The position numbers and the translations under genes were made by a program. A stretch of DNA of 64,000 nucleotides from Hydractinia symbiolongicarpus (Eukaryota > Cnidaria > Hydrozoa > Anthoathecata > Hydractiniidae), in the NCBI RefSeq assembly GCF_029227915.1, contig NC_079876.1, positions 2,978,001 to 3,042,000 of the forward strand, read 5' to 3'. This document shows positions 45,418-58,897 of the stretch, in pieces (within the stretch, counting starts at the first letter, position 1; each line of letters opens with the position of its first letter). Below the pieces are notes generated by a model that saw only the letters and a program-made list of their open reading frames with translations, made no database searches and was not told where the DNA came from.

Positions 45418-48400
45418 TCATGGGCTTTAGTGGTGAAATAATAATTTAAATAATCGTTTGGGAAATCAGTTTACTCCCTGGATACTTTCTTTGTATACTT
45501 TTGACTATACGGGCCGAATCCGGGATTTACGGGAAATCGCAGGTTTTCGTTTGCCGGCGATTAAACTTCTTTTATTCAGCGTCTCATGAAAAATGAAAAC
45601 ATTTTTGAAAACTACAAGTCTCATGCGTTTCAGTGGTGAAAAAATAAATTAAAAAATCGTTCGGGAAATGAGTTTACTCCCTGGGTACTATCTTTGTATG
45701 CTTTTGACTATACGGGCCAAGCCCGGGATTTACGGGAAATCTCGGGTTTTCGTTTGCCGGCCATTAAACTTCTTTTATTCAGCGTCTCATCAGAAATGAA
45801 AACATTTTTGAAAACTACAAGTCTTATGCCTTTTAGTGGTGAAAAAATAATTGAAAAAATCGTTCTGAAAATGAGTTTACTCACAGGGTACTTTCTTTGT
45901 ATTCATTCGACTATACGGGCCAAGCCCGGGATTTACGGGAAATCGCGGGTTTTCGTTTGCCGGCGATTAAACCTCTTTCATTAAGCGTTTCATCAAAAAT
46001 GAAAACATTTTTGAAAACTACAAGTCTCATTCGTTTTAGTGGTGAGAAAAAAAATTAAAAAATCGTTCGGGAAATGAGTTTACTCCCTGGGTACTTTCTT
46101 TGTATAGATTTGACTATACGGGCCAAGCCCGGGACTTACAGGAAATCGCAGGATTTCGTTTGCCGGCGATTAAACCTCTTTTATTAAGCGTGTCATCAAA
46201 AATGAAAAGATTTTTGAAAACTGCAAGTCTCATGGGATTTAGTGGTGAAATAATAATTTAAAAAATCGTTCGGGAAATGAGTTTACAACCTGGGTACTTT
46301 CTTTGTATACTTTTGACTATACGGGCCGAGTCCGGGATTTACGGGAAATTGCGGGTTTTCGTTTGCCGGCAATTAAACTTCTTTTATTCAGCGTCTCATC
46401 AAAATGAAAACATTTTTAAAAACTACAAGTCTCATGCGTTTTAGTGGTGAAAAAATAATTTAAAGAATCGTTCGGGATATGAGTTTACTCCCTGGGTACT
46501 TTCTTTGTATACTTTTGACTATGCGGGCCGAGTCCGGGGTTTACGGGAAATCTCGGGTTTTCGTTTGCCGGCGATTAAACTTCTTTTATTCAGCGTCTCA
46601 TCAGAAATGAAAACATTTTTGAAAACTACAAGTCTTATGCCTTTTAGTGGTGAAAAAATAATTGAAAAAATCGTTCTGAAAATGAGTTTACTCACAGGGT
46701 ACTTTCTTTGTATTCATTCGACTATACGGGCCAAGCCCGGGATTTACGGGAAATCGCGGGTTTTCGTTTGCCGGCGATTAAACCTCTTTCATTAAGCGTT
46801 TCATCAAAAATGAAAACATTTTTGAAAACTACAAGTCTCATTCGTTTTAGTGGTGAGAAAAAAAATTAAAAAATCGTTCGGGAAATGAGTTTACTCCCTG
46901 GGTACTTTCTTTGTATACATTTGACTATACGGGCCAAGCCCGGGACTTACAGGAAATCGCAGGATTTCGTTTGCCGGCGATTAAACCTCTTTTATTAAGC
47001 GTGTCATCAAAAATGAAAAGATTTTTGAAAACTGCAAGTCTCATGGGATTTAGTGGTGAAATAATAATTTAAAAAATCGTTCGGGAAATGAGTTTACAAC
47101 CTGGGTACTTTCTTTGTATACTTTTGACTATACGGGACGAGCCCGGGATTTACGGGAAATTGCGGGTTTTCGTTTGCCGGCAATTAAACTTCTTTTATTC
47201 AGCGTCTCATCAAAAATGAAAACATTTTTAAAAACTACAAGTCTCATGCGTTTTAGTGGTGAAAAAATAATTTAAAGAATCGTTCGGGAAATGCGTTTAC
47301 TCCCTGGGTATTTTCTTTGTATACTTTTGACTATGCGGGCCGAGTCCGGGGTTTACGGGAAATGGCGGGTTTTCGTTTGCCGGCGATTAAACTTCTTTTA
47401 TTCAGCGTCTCATCAAAAATGAAAACATTTTTAAAAACTACAAGTCTCATGGGCTTTAGTGGTGAAATAATAATTTAAAAAATCGTTAGGGAAATGCGTT
47501 TACTCCCTGGGTACTTTCTTTGTATATTTTGACTATACGGGCCAAGCCCGGGATTTACGGGAAATCGCGGGTTTTCGTTTGCCGGCGATTAAACCTCTTT
47601 CATTAAGCGTTTCATCAAAAATGAAAACATTTTTGAAAACTACAAGTCTCATTCGTTTTAGTGGTGAAAAAAAAAATTAAAAAATCGTTCGGGAAATGAG
47701 TTTACTCCCTGGGTACTTTCTTTGTATACATTTGACTATACGGGCCAAGCCCGGGATTTACAGGAAATCGCAGGATTTCGTTTGCCGGCGATTAAACCTC
47801 TTTTATTAAGCGTGTCATCAAAAATGAAAAGATTTTTGAAAACTGCAAGTCTCATGGGATTTAGTGGTGAAATAATAATTTAAAAAATCGTTCGGGAAAT
47901 GAGTTTACAACCTGGGTACTTTCTTTGTATACTTTTGATTATACGGGCCGAGTCCGGGATTTACGGGAAATTGCGGGTTTTCGTTTGCCGGCAATTAAAC
48001 TTCTTTTATTCAGCGTCTCATCAAAAATGAAAACATTTTTAAAAACTACAAGTCTCATGGGCTTTAGTGGTGAAATAATAATTTAAATAATCGTTTGGGA
48101 AATCAGTTTACTCCCTGGATACTTTCTTTGTATACTTTTGACTATACGGGCCGAATCCGGGATTTACGGGAAATCGCAGGTTTTCGTTTGCCGGCGATTA
48201 AACTTCTTTTATTCAGCGTCTCATGAAAAATGAAAACATTTTTGAAAACTACAAGTCTCATGCGTTTCAGTGGTGAAAAAATAAATTAAAAAATCGTTCG
48301 GGAAATGAGTTTACTCCCTGGGTACTATATTTGTATGCTTTTGACTATACGGGCCAAGCCCGGGATTTACGGGAAATCTCGGGTTTTCGTTTGCCGGCCA

Positions 48401-49069
48401 TTAATCTTCTTTTATTCAGCGTCTCATCAGAAATGAAAACATTTTTGAAAACTACAAGTCTTATGCCTTTTAGTGGTGAAAAAATAATTGAAAAAATCGT
48501 TCTGAAAATGAGTTTACTCACAGGGTACTTTCTTTGTATTCATTCGACTATACGGGCCAAGCCCGGGATTTACGGGAAATCGCGGGTTTTCGTTTGCCGG
48601 CGATTAAACCTCTTTCATTAAGCGTTTCATCAAAAATGAAAACAATTTTGAAAACTACAAGTCTCATTCGTTTTAGTGGTGAGAAAAAAAATTAAAAAAT
48701 CGTTCGGGAAATGAGTTTACTCCCTGGGTACTTTCTTTGTATAGATTTGACTATACGGGCCAAGCCTGGGACTTACAGGAAATCGCAGGATTTCGTTTGC
48801 CGGCGATTAAACCTCTTTTATTAAGCGTGTCATCAAAAATGAAAAGATTTTTGAAAACTGCAAGTCTCATGGGATTTAGTGGTGAAATAATAATTTAAAA
48901 AATCGTTCGGGAAATGAGTTTACAACCTGGGTACTTCCTTTGTATACTTTTGACTATACGGGCCGAGTCCGGGATTTACGGGAAATTGCGGGTTTTCGTT
49001 TGCCGGCAATTAAACTTCTTTTATTCAGCGTCTCATCAAAAATGAAAACATTTTTAAAAACTACAAGTC
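45418..49069. repeat. 18-monomer HOR, 3652 bp, copy 2
   Basis: Repeat of 41766-45417. The match ends at about 49070, where GGGCTTTAG/AATAATAATTTAAATAATCG in copy 1's continuation meets GCGTTTTAG/AAAATAATTTAAAGAATCG here. Two copies only, with no third full copy. Confidence 0.92.
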
Positions 49070-50546
49070 TCATGCGTTTTAGTGGTGAAAAAATAATTTA
49101 AAGAATCGTTCGGGAAATGAGTTTACTCCCTGGGTACTTTCTTTGTATACTTTTGACTATGCGGGCCGAGTCCGGGGTTTACGGGAAATGGCGGGTTTTC
49201 GTTTGCCGGCGATTAAACTTCTTTTATTCAGCGTCTCATCAAAAATGAAAACATTTTTAAAAACTACAAGTCTCATGGGCTTTAGTGGTGAAATAATAAT
49301 TTAAAAAATCGTTAGGGAAATGCGTTTACTCCCTGGGTACTTTCTTTGTATATTTTGACTATACGGGCCAAGCCCGGGATTTACGGGAAATCGCGGGTTT
49401 TCGTTTGCCGGCGATTAAACCTCTTTCATTAAGCGTTTCATCAAAAATGAAAACATTTTTGAAAACTACAAGTCTCATTCGTTTTAGTGGTGAAAAAAAA
49501 AATTAAAAAATCGTTCGGGAAATGAGTTTACTCCCTGGGTACTTTCTTTGTATACATTTGACTATACATGCCAAGCCTGGGATTTACAGGAAATCGCAGG
49601 ATTTCGTTTGCCGGCGATTAAACCTCTTTTATTAAGCGTGTCATCAAAAATGAAAAGATTTTTGAAAACTGCAAGTCTCATGGGATTTAGTGGTGAAATA
49701 ATAATTTAAAAAATCGTTCGGGAAATGAGTTTACACCCTGGGTACTTTCTTTGTATATTTTTGACTATACGGGCCGAGTCCAGGATTTACTGGAAATCGC
49801 AGGTTTTCGTTTGCCCGCGATTAAACTTCTTTTATTCAGCGTCTCATCAAAAATGAAAACATTTTTAAAAACTACAAGTCTCATGCGTTTTAGTGGTGAA
49901 AAAATAATTTAAAGAATCGTTCGGGAAATGAGTTTACTCCCTGGGTACTTTCTTTGTATACTTTTGACTATGCGGGCCGAGTCCGGGGTTTACGGGAAAT
50001 GGCGGGTTTTCGTTTGCCGGCGATTAAACTTCTTTTATTCAGCGTCTCATCAAAAATGAAAACATTTTTAAAAACTACAAGTCTCATGGGCTTTAGTGGT
50101 GAAATAATAATTTAAAAAATCGTTAGGGAAATGCGTTTACTCCCTGGGTACTTTCTTTGTATATTTTGACTATACGGGCCAAGCCCGGGATTTACGGGAA
50201 ATCGCGGGTTTTCGTTTGCCGGCGATTAAACCTCTTTCATTAAGCGTTTCATCAAAAATGAAAACATTTTTGAAAACTACAAGTCTCATTCGTTTTAGTG
50301 GTGAAAAAAAAAATTAAAAAATCGTTCGGGAAATGAGTTTACTCCCTGGGTACTTTCTTTGTATACATTTGACTATACATGCCAAGCCTAGGATTTACAG
50401 GAAATCGCAGGATTTCGTTTGCCGGCGATTAAACCTCTTTTATTAAGCGTGTCATCAAAAATGAAAAGATTTTTGAAAACTGCAAGTCTCATGGGATTTA
50501 GTGGTGAAATAATAATTTAAAAAATCGTTCGGGAAATGAGTTTACA
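49012..50546. repeat. 4-monomer HOR, 811 bp, two overlapping copies
   Basis: Landmarks at 49117 and 49928 are 811 bp apart (812 less the base missing in TGTATATTTTG). About 720 bp match. The unit order is TTTAAAGAATCG, GGGCTTTAG, GTTAGGGAAATGCG and ATACATGCCAAGCC. The same four-monomer unit is duplicated again at about 54391/55202, and a different 811-bp pair exists at 59421/60232. Confidence 0.83.
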
Positions 50547-53500
50547 ACCTGGGTACTTTCTTTGTATACTTTTGACTATACGGGCCGAGTCCGGGATTTA
50601 CGTGAAATTGCGGGTTTTCGTTTGCCGGCAATTAAACTTCTTTTATTCAGCGTCTCATTAAAAATGAAAACATTTTTAAAAACTACAAGTCTCATGCGTT
50701 TTAGTGGTGAGAAAAAAAATTAAAAAATCGTTCGGGAAATGAGTTTACTCCCTGGGTACTTTCTTTGTATAGATTTGACTATACGGGCCAAGCCTGGGAC
50801 TTACAGGAAATCGCAGGATTTCGTTTGCCGGCGATTAAACCTCTTTTATTAAGCGTGTCATCAAAAATGAAAAGATTTTTGAAAACTGCAAGTCTCATGG
50901 GATTTAGTGGTGAAATAATAATTTAAAAAATCGTTCGGGAAATGAGTTTACAACCTGGGTACTTCCTTTGTATACTTTTGACTATACGGGCCGAGTCCGG
51001 GATTTACGGGAAATTGCGGGTTTTCGTTTGCCGGCAATTAAACTTCTTTTATTCAGCGTCTCATCAAAAATGAAAACATTTTTAAAAACTACAAGTCTCA
51101 TGCGTTTTAGTGGTGAAAAAATAATTTAAAGAATCGTTCGGGAAATGAGTTTACTCCCTGGGTACTTTCTTTGTATACTTTTGACTATACGGGCCAAGCC
51201 CGGGATTTACGGGAAATCTCGGGTTTTCGTTTGCCGGCCATTAATCTTCTTTTATTCAGCGTCTCATCAGAAATGAAAGCATTTTTGAAAACTACAAGTC
51301 TTATGCCTTTTAGTGGTGAAAAAATAATTGAAAAAATCGTTCTGAAAATGAGTTTACTCACAGGGTACTTTCTTTTTATTCATTCGACTATACGGGCCAA
51401 GCCCGGGATTTACGGGAAATCGCGGGTTTTCGTTTGCCGGCGATTAAACCTCTTTCATTAAGCGTTTCATCAAAAATGAAAACAATTTTGAAAACTACAA
51501 GTCTCATTCGTTTTAGTGGTGAGAAAAAAAATTAAAAAATCGTTCGGGAAATGAGTTTACTCCCTGGGTACTTTCTTTGTATAGATTTGACTATACGGGC
51601 CAAGCCTGGGACTTACAGGAAATCGCAGGATTTCGTTTGCCGGCGATTAAACCTCTTTTATTAAGCGTGTCATCAAAAATGAAAAGATTTTTGAAAACTG
51701 CAAGTCTCATGGGATTTAGTGGTGAAATAATAATTTAAAAAATCGTTCGGGAAATGAGTTTACAACCTGGGTACTTCCTTTGTATACTTTTGACTATACG
51801 GGCCGAGTCCGGGATTTACGGGAAATTGCGGGTTTTCGTTTGCCGGCAATTAAACTTCTTTTATTCAGCGTCTCATCAAAAATGAAAACATTTTTAAAAA
51901 CTACAAGTCTCATGCGTTTTAGTGGTGAAAAAATAATTTAAAGAATCGTTCGGGAAATGAGTTTACTCCCTGGGTACTTTCTTTGTATACTTTTGACTAT
52001 GCGGGCCGAGTCCGGGGTTTACGGGAAATGGCGGGTTTTCGTTTGCCGGCGATTAAACTTCTTTTATTCAGCGTCTCATCAAAAATGAAAACATTTTTAA
52101 AAACTACAAGTCTCATGGGCTTTAGTGGTGAAATAATAATTTAAAAAATCGTTAGGGAAATGCGTTTACTCCCTGGGTACTTTCTTTGTATATTTTGACT
52201 ATACGGGCCAAGCCCGGGATTTACGGGAAATCGCGGGTTTTCGTTTGCCGGCGATTAAACCTCTTTCATTAAGCGTTTCATCAAAAATGAAAACATTTTT
52301 GAAAACTACAAGTCTCATTCGTTTTAGTGGTGAAAAAAAAAATTAAAAAATCGTTCGGGAAATGAGTTTACTCCCTGGGTACTTTCTTTGTATACATTTG
52401 ACTATACATGCCAAGCCTGGGATTTACAGGAAATCGCAGGATTTCGTTTGCCGGCGATTAAACCTCTTTTATTAAGCGTGTCATCAAAAATGAAAACATT
52501 TTTGAAAACTACAAGTCTCATTCGTTTTAGTGGTGAAAAAAAAAATTAAAAAATCGTTCGGGAAATGAGTTTACTCCCTGGGTACTTTCTTTGTATACAT
52601 TTGACTATACATGCCAAGCCTAGGATTTACAGGAAATCGCAGGATTTCGTTTGCCGGCGATTAAACCTCTTTTATTAAGCGTGTCATCAAAAATGAAAAG
52701 ATTTTTGAAAACTGCAAGTCTCATGGGATTTAGTGGTGAAATAATAATTTAAAAAATCGTTCGGGAAATGAGTTTACAACCTGGGTACTTTCTTTGTATA
52801 CTTTTGACTATACGGGCCGAGTCCGGGATTTACGTGAAATTGCGGGTTTTCGTTTGCCGGCAATTAAACTTCTTTTATTCAGCGTCTCGTTAAAAATGAA
52901 AACATTTTTAAAAACTACAAGTCTCATGCGTTTTAGTGGTGAGAAAAAAAATTAAAAAATCGTTCGGGAAATGAGTTTACTCCCTGGGTACTTTCTTTGT
53001 ATAGATTTGACTATACGGGCCAAGCCTGGGACTTACAGGAAATCGCAGGATTTCGTTTGCCGGCGATTAAACCTCTTTTATTAAGCGTGTCATCAAAAAT
53101 GAAAAGATTTTTGAAAACTGCAAGTCTCATGGGATTTAGTGCTGAAATAATAATTTAAAAAATCGTTCGGGAAATGAGTTTACAACCTGGGTACTTCCTT
53201 TGTATACTTTTGACTATACGGGCCGAGTCCGGGATTTACGGGAAATTGCGGGTTTTCGTTTGCCGGCAATTAAACTTCTTTTATTCAGCGTCTCATCAAA
53301 AATGAAAACATTTTTAAAAACTACAAGTCTCATGCGTTTTAGTGGTGAAAAAATAATTTAAAGAATCGTTCGGGAAATGAGTTTACTCCCTGGGTACTTT
53401 CTTTGTATACTTTTGACTATGCGGGCCGAGTCCGGGGTTTACGGGAAATGGCGGGTTTTCGTTTGCCGGCGATTAAACTTCTTTTATTCAGCGTCTCATC

Positions 53501-53900
53501 AAAAATGAAAACATTTTTAAAAACTACAAGTCTCATGGGCTTTAGTGGTGAAATAATAATTTAAAAAATCGTTAGGGAAATGCGTTTACTCCCTGGGTAC
53601 TTTCTTTGTATATTTTGACTATACGGGCCAAGCCCGGGATTTACGGGAAATCGCGGGTTTTCGTTTGCCGGCGATTAAACCTCTTTCATTAAGCGTTTCA
53701 TCAAAAATGAAAACATTTTTGAAAACTACAAGTCTCATTCGTTTTAGTGGTGAAAAAAAAAATTAAAAAATCGTTCGGGAAATGAGTTTACTCCCTGGGT
53801 ACTTTCTTTGTATACATTTGACTATACATGCCAAGCCTGGGATTTACAGGAAATCGCGGGTTTTCGTTTGCCGGCGATTAAACCTCTTTCATTAAGCGTT
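50250..53900. repeat. Overlapping 11-monomer (2232 bp) and 7-monomer (1420 bp) duplications
   Basis: About 50250-51180 matches 52482-53412 at 2232 bp; CATGCCAAGCCTAGG occurs only at 50379 and 52611, and TCATTAAAAATG/TCGTTAAAAATG at 50656/52888. About 51500-52480 matches 52920-53900 at 1420 bp. The two offsets share targets, as expected from successive unequal exchanges rather than one simple tandem duplication. Confidence 0.8.
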
Positions 53901-55430
53901 TCATCAAAAATGAAAACATTTTTGAAAACTACAAGTCTCATTCGTTTTAGTGGTGAAAAAAAAAATTAAAAAATCGTTCGGGAAATGAGTTTACTCCCTG
54001 GGTACTTTCTTTGTATACATTTGACTATACATGCCAAGCCTGGGATTTACAGGAAATCGCAGGATTTCGTTTGCCGGCGATTAAACCTCTTTTATTAAGC
54101 GTGTCATCAAAAATGAAAAGATTTTTGAAAACTGCAAGTCTCATGGGATTTAGTGGTGAAATAATAATTTAAAAAATCGTTCGGGAAATGAGTTTACACC
54201 CTGGGTACTTTCTTTGTATATTTTTGACTATACGGGCCGAGTCCAGGATTTACTGGAAATCGCAGGTTTTCGTTTGCCCGCGATTAAACTTCTTTTATTC
54301 AGCGTCTCATCAAAAATGAAAACATTTTTAAAAACTACAAGTCTCATGCGTTTTAGTGGTGAAAAAATAATTTAAAGAATCGTTCGGGAAATGAGTTTAC
54401 TCCCTGGGTACTTTCTTTGTATACTTTTGACTATGCGGGCCGAGTCCGGGGTTTACGGGAAATGGCGGGTTTTCGTTTGCCGGCGATTAAACTTCTTTTA
54501 TTCAGCGTCTCATCAAAAATGAAAACATTTTTAAAAACTACAAGTCTCATGGGCTTTAGTGGTGAAATAATAATTTAAAAAATCGTTAGGGAAATGCGTT
54601 TACTCCCTGGGTACTTTCTTTGTATATTTTGACTATACGGGCCAAGCCCGGGATTTACGGGAAATCGCGGGTTTTCGTTTGCCGGCGATTAAACCTCTTT
54701 CATTAAGCGTTTCATCAAAAATGAAAACATTTTTGAAAACTACAAGTCTCATTCGTTTTAGTGGTGAAAAAAAAAATTAAAAAATCGTTCGGGAAATGAG
54801 TTTACTCCCTGGGTACTTTCTTTGTATACATTTGACTATACATGCCAAGCCTGGGATTTACAGGAAATCGCAGGATTTCGTTTGCCGGCGATTAAACCTC
54901 TTTTATTAAGCGTGTCATCAAAAATGAAAGGATTTTTGAAAACTGCAAGTCTCATGGGATTTAGTGGTGAAATAATAATTTAAAAAATCGTTCGGGAAAT
55001 GAGTTTACAACCTGGGTACTTTCTTTGTATACTTTTGACTATACGGGCCGAGTCCGGGATTTACGTGAAATTTCGGGTTTTCGTTTGCCGGCAATTAAAC
55101 TTCTTTTATTCAGCGTCTCATTAAAAATGAAAACATTTTTAAAAACTACAAGTCTCATGCGTTTTAGTGGTGAAAAAATAATTTAAAGAATCGTTCGGGA
55201 AATGAGTTTACTCCCTGGGTACTTTCTTTGTATACTTTTGACTATGCGGGCCGAGTCCGGGGTTTACGGGAAATGGCGGGTTTTCGTTTGCCGGCGATTA
55301 AACTTCTTTTATTCAGCGTCTCCTCAAAAATGAAAACATTTTTAAAAACTACAAGTCTCATGGGCTTTAGTGGTGAAATAATAATTTAAAAAATCGTTAG
55401 GGAAATGCGTTTACTCCCTGGGTACTTTCT
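53901..55430. repeat. Satellite, 4-monomer units continuing to the D/E edge
   Basis: About eight monomers. The unit TTTAAAGAATCG, GGGCTTTAG, GTTAGGGAAATGCG, ATACATGCC recurs with landmarks at 54391 and 55202 (811 bp). GTCCAGGATTTACTGG with GCCCGCG at about 54240 is also at 49778. At about 55430 the array switches to the 39.2-kb transition sequence. Confidence 0.8.
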
Positions 55431-56869
55431 TTGTATATTTTGACTATACGGGCCGAGTCCGGGATTTACTGGAAATCGCAAGTTTTCGTTTGCCGGCGAT
55501 TAAACTTCTTTCATTCAGCGTCTCATCAAAAATGAACACATTTTTGAAAACTACAAGTCTCATGGGCTTTAGTGGTGAAATAATAATTTAAAAAATAGTT
55601 CGGGAAATGAGTTTACACCCTGGGTAATTTCTTTGAATACTTTTAAATATACGGGCCGAGTCCGGGATTTACGGGAAATCGCAGGTTTTCGTTTGCCGGC
55701 GATTAAACTTCTTTCATTCAGCGTCTCATCAAAAATGAAAACATTTTGGAAAACTACAAGTCCCATGCGTTTTAGTGGTGAAAAAATAATTTAAAAAATT
55801 GTTCGGGAAATGAGTTTACTCCCTGGGTACTTTCTTTGTATACTTTTAATTATACGGCCCGAGTCCAGTGTGTACGGGAAATGGCGGGTTTTCGTTTGCC
55901 GGCGATTAAACTTCTTTTATTCAGCGTCTCATCAAAAATGAAAACATTTTTGAAAACTACAAGTCTCATGCGTTTTAGTGGTGAAAAGATAATTTAAAAA
56001 ATCGTTTTGGAAATGAGTTTACTCACAGGGTACTTTCTTTGTAATCATTCGACTACACGGGCCAAGCCCGGGATTTACAGGAAATCGCAGGTTTTCGTTT
56101 GCCGGCGATTAAACCACTTTCATTAAGCGTCTCATCAAAAATGAAAACATTTTTAAAAACTACAAGTCTCATGGGCTTTAGTGGTGAAATAATAATTTAA
56201 AAAATCGTTTGGGAAATTAGTTTACTCCCTGGATACTTTCTTTGTATACTTTTGACTATACGGGCCGAATCCGGGATTTACGGGAAATCGCAGGTTTTCG
56301 TTTGCCGGCGATTAAACTTCTTTTATTCAGCGTCTCATGAAAAATGAAAACATTTTTGAAAACTACAAGTCTCATGCGTTTCAGTGGTGAAAAAATAAAT
56401 TAAAAAATCGTTCGGGAAATGAGTTTACTCCCTGGGAACTATCTTTGTATGCTTTTGACTATACGGGCCAAGCCCGGGATTTACGGGAAATCTCGGGTTT
56501 TCGTTTGCCGGCGATTAAACTTCTTTTATTCAGCGTCTCATCAGAAATGAAAACATTTTTGAAAACTACAAGTCTTATGCGTTTTAGTGGTGAAAAAATA
56601 ATTGAAAAAATCGTTCTGAAAATGAGTTTACTCACAGGGTACTTTCTTTGTATTCATTCGACTATACGGGCCAAGCCCGGGATTTACGGGAAATCGCGGG
56701 TTTTCGTTTGCCGGCGATTAAACTTCTTTTATTCAGCGTTTCATCAAAAATGAAAACATTTTTGAAAACTACAAGTCTCATTCGTTTTAGTGGTGAGAAA
56801 AAAAATTAAAAAATCGTTCGGTAAATGAGTTTACTCCCTGGGTACTTTCTTTGTATACATTTGACTATA
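55431..56869. repeat. Satellite, second copy of the transition sequence
   Basis: Seven monomers repeating the marker order of 39.2-40.7 kb (TATATTTTGAC with GCAAGTTTTCG, AATAGTTCGGG, CCGAGTCCAGTGTGTACGG, GACTACACGGGCC, CCTGGATAC, TTTGTATGCTTTTG) and matching 60094-61530 at 4663 bp. A local change GTAATCATTCGAC at about 56041 is shared with about 60704. Confidence 0.84.
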
Positions 56870-57883
56870 CGGGCCAAGCCCGGGATTTACAGGAAATTGC
56901 AGGATTTCGTTTGCCGGCGATTAAACCTCTTTTATTAAGCGTGTCATCAAAAATGAAAAGATTTTTGAAAACTACAAGTCTTATGCGTTTTAGTGGTGAA
57001 AAAATAATTGAAAAAATCGTTCTGAAAATGAGTTTACTCACAGGGTACTTTCTTTGTATTCATTCGACTATACGGGCCAAGCCCGGGATTTACGGGAAAT
57101 CGCGGGTTTTCGTTTGCCGGCGATTAAACCTCTTTTATTAAGCGTGTCATCAAAAATGAAAACATTTTTGAAAACTACAAGTCTCATTCGTTTTAGTGGT
57201 GAGAAAAAAAATTAAAAAATCGTTCGGGAAATGAGTTTACTTCCTGGGTACTTTCTTTGTATACATTTGACTATACGGGCCAAGCCCGAGATTTACAGGA
57301 AATTGCAGGATTTCGTTTGCCGGCGATTAAACCTCTTTTATTAAGCGTGTCATCAAAAATGAAAAGATTTTTGAAAACTGCAAGTCTCATGGGATTTAGT
57401 GGTGAAATAATAATTTCAAAATCGTTCGGGAAATGACTTTACAACCTGGGTACTTTCTTTGTATACTTTTGACTATACGGGCCGAGTCCGGGATATACGG
57501 GAATTTGCGGGTTTTCGTTTGCCGGCAATTAAACTTCTTTTATCCAGCGTCTCATCAAAAATGAAAACATTTTTAAAAACTACAAGTCTCATGCGTTTTA
57601 GTGGTGAAAAAATAATTTATAAAATCGTTCGAGAAATGAGTTTACTCCCTGGGTACTTTCTTTGCATACTTTTGACTATGCGGGCCGAGTCCGGGGTTTA
57701 CGGGAAATGGCGGGTTTTCGTTTGCCGGCGATTAAACTTCTTTTATTCAGCGTCTCATCAAAAATGAAAACATTTTTAAAAACTACAAGTCTCATGGGAT
57801 TTAGTGGTGAAATAATAATTTAAAAAATCGTTCGGGAAATTACTTTACAACCTGGGTACTTTCTTTGTATACTTTTGACTATA
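56870..57883. repeat. 5-monomer HOR, 1014 bp, copy 1
   Basis: Five monomers less one base (AATTTCAAAATCG at about 57411) matching 57884-58897 almost perfectly. Shared rare variants are GCCCGAGATTTAC, GGGATATACGGGAATTTG, TTTTATCCAGCG and TTTGCATAC. Confidence 0.9.
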
Positions 57884-58897
57884 CGGGCCAAGCCCGGGAT
57901 TTACAGGAAATTGCAGGATTTCGTTTGCCGGCGATTAAACCTCTTTTATTAAGCGTGTCATCAAAAATGAAAAGATTTTTGAAAACTACAAGTCTTATGC
58001 GTTTTAGTGGTGAAAAAATAATTGAAAAAATCGTTCTGAAAATGAGTTTACTCACAGGGTACTTTCTTTGTATTCATTCGACTATACGGGCCAAGCCCGG
58101 GATTTACGGGAAATCGCGGGTTTTCGTTTGCCGGCGATTAAACCTCTTTTATTAAGCGTGTCATCAAAAATGAAAACATTTTTGAAAACTACAAGTCTCA
58201 TTCGTTTTAGTGGTGAGAAAAAAAATTAAAAAATCGTTCGGGAAATGAGTTTACTTCCTGGGTACTTTCTTTGTATACATTTGACTATACGGGCCAAGCC
58301 CGAGATTTACAGGAAATTGCAGGATTTCGTTTGCCGGCGATTAAACCTCTTTTATTAAGCGTGTCATCAAAAATGAAAAGATTTTTGAAAACTGCAAGTC
58401 TCATGGGATTTAGTGGTGAAATAATAATTTCAAAATCGTTCGGGAAATGACTTTACAACCTGGGTACTTTCTTTGTATACTTTTGACTATACGGGCCGAG
58501 TCCGGGATATACGGGAATTTGCGGGTTTTCGTTTGCCGGCAATTAAACTTCTTTTATCCAGCGTCTCATCAAAAATGAAAACATTTTTAAAAACTACAAG
58601 TCTCATGCGTTTTAGTGGTGAAAAAATAATTTATAAAATCGTTCGAGAAATGAGTTTACTCCCTGGGTACTTTCTTTGCATACTTTTGACTATGCGGGCC
58701 GAGTCCGGGGTTTACGGGAAATGGCGGGTTTTCGTTTGCCGGCGATTAAACTTCTTTTATTCAGCGTCTCATCAAAAATGAAAACATTTTTAAAAACTAC
58801 AAGTCTCATGGGATTTAGTGGTGAAATAATAATTTAAAAAATCGTTCGGGAAATTAGTTTACAACCTGGGTACTTTCTTTGTATACTTTTGACTATA
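57884..58897. repeat. 5-monomer HOR, 1014 bp, copy 2
   Basis: Repeat of the previous 1014 bp. The corresponding stretch at 61.5-62.5 kb is present only once, so this duplication arose after, or was not copied in, the longer 4663/3650-bp duplication. Confidence 0.9.

Noticed and set aside
57620-57640. RNA polymerase III B-box-like GTTCGAGAA (also 29514, 58634, 62290)
   Set aside because: It lacks the terminal C and has no A box at suitable spacing; most monomers read GTTCGGGAA, which fits worse.
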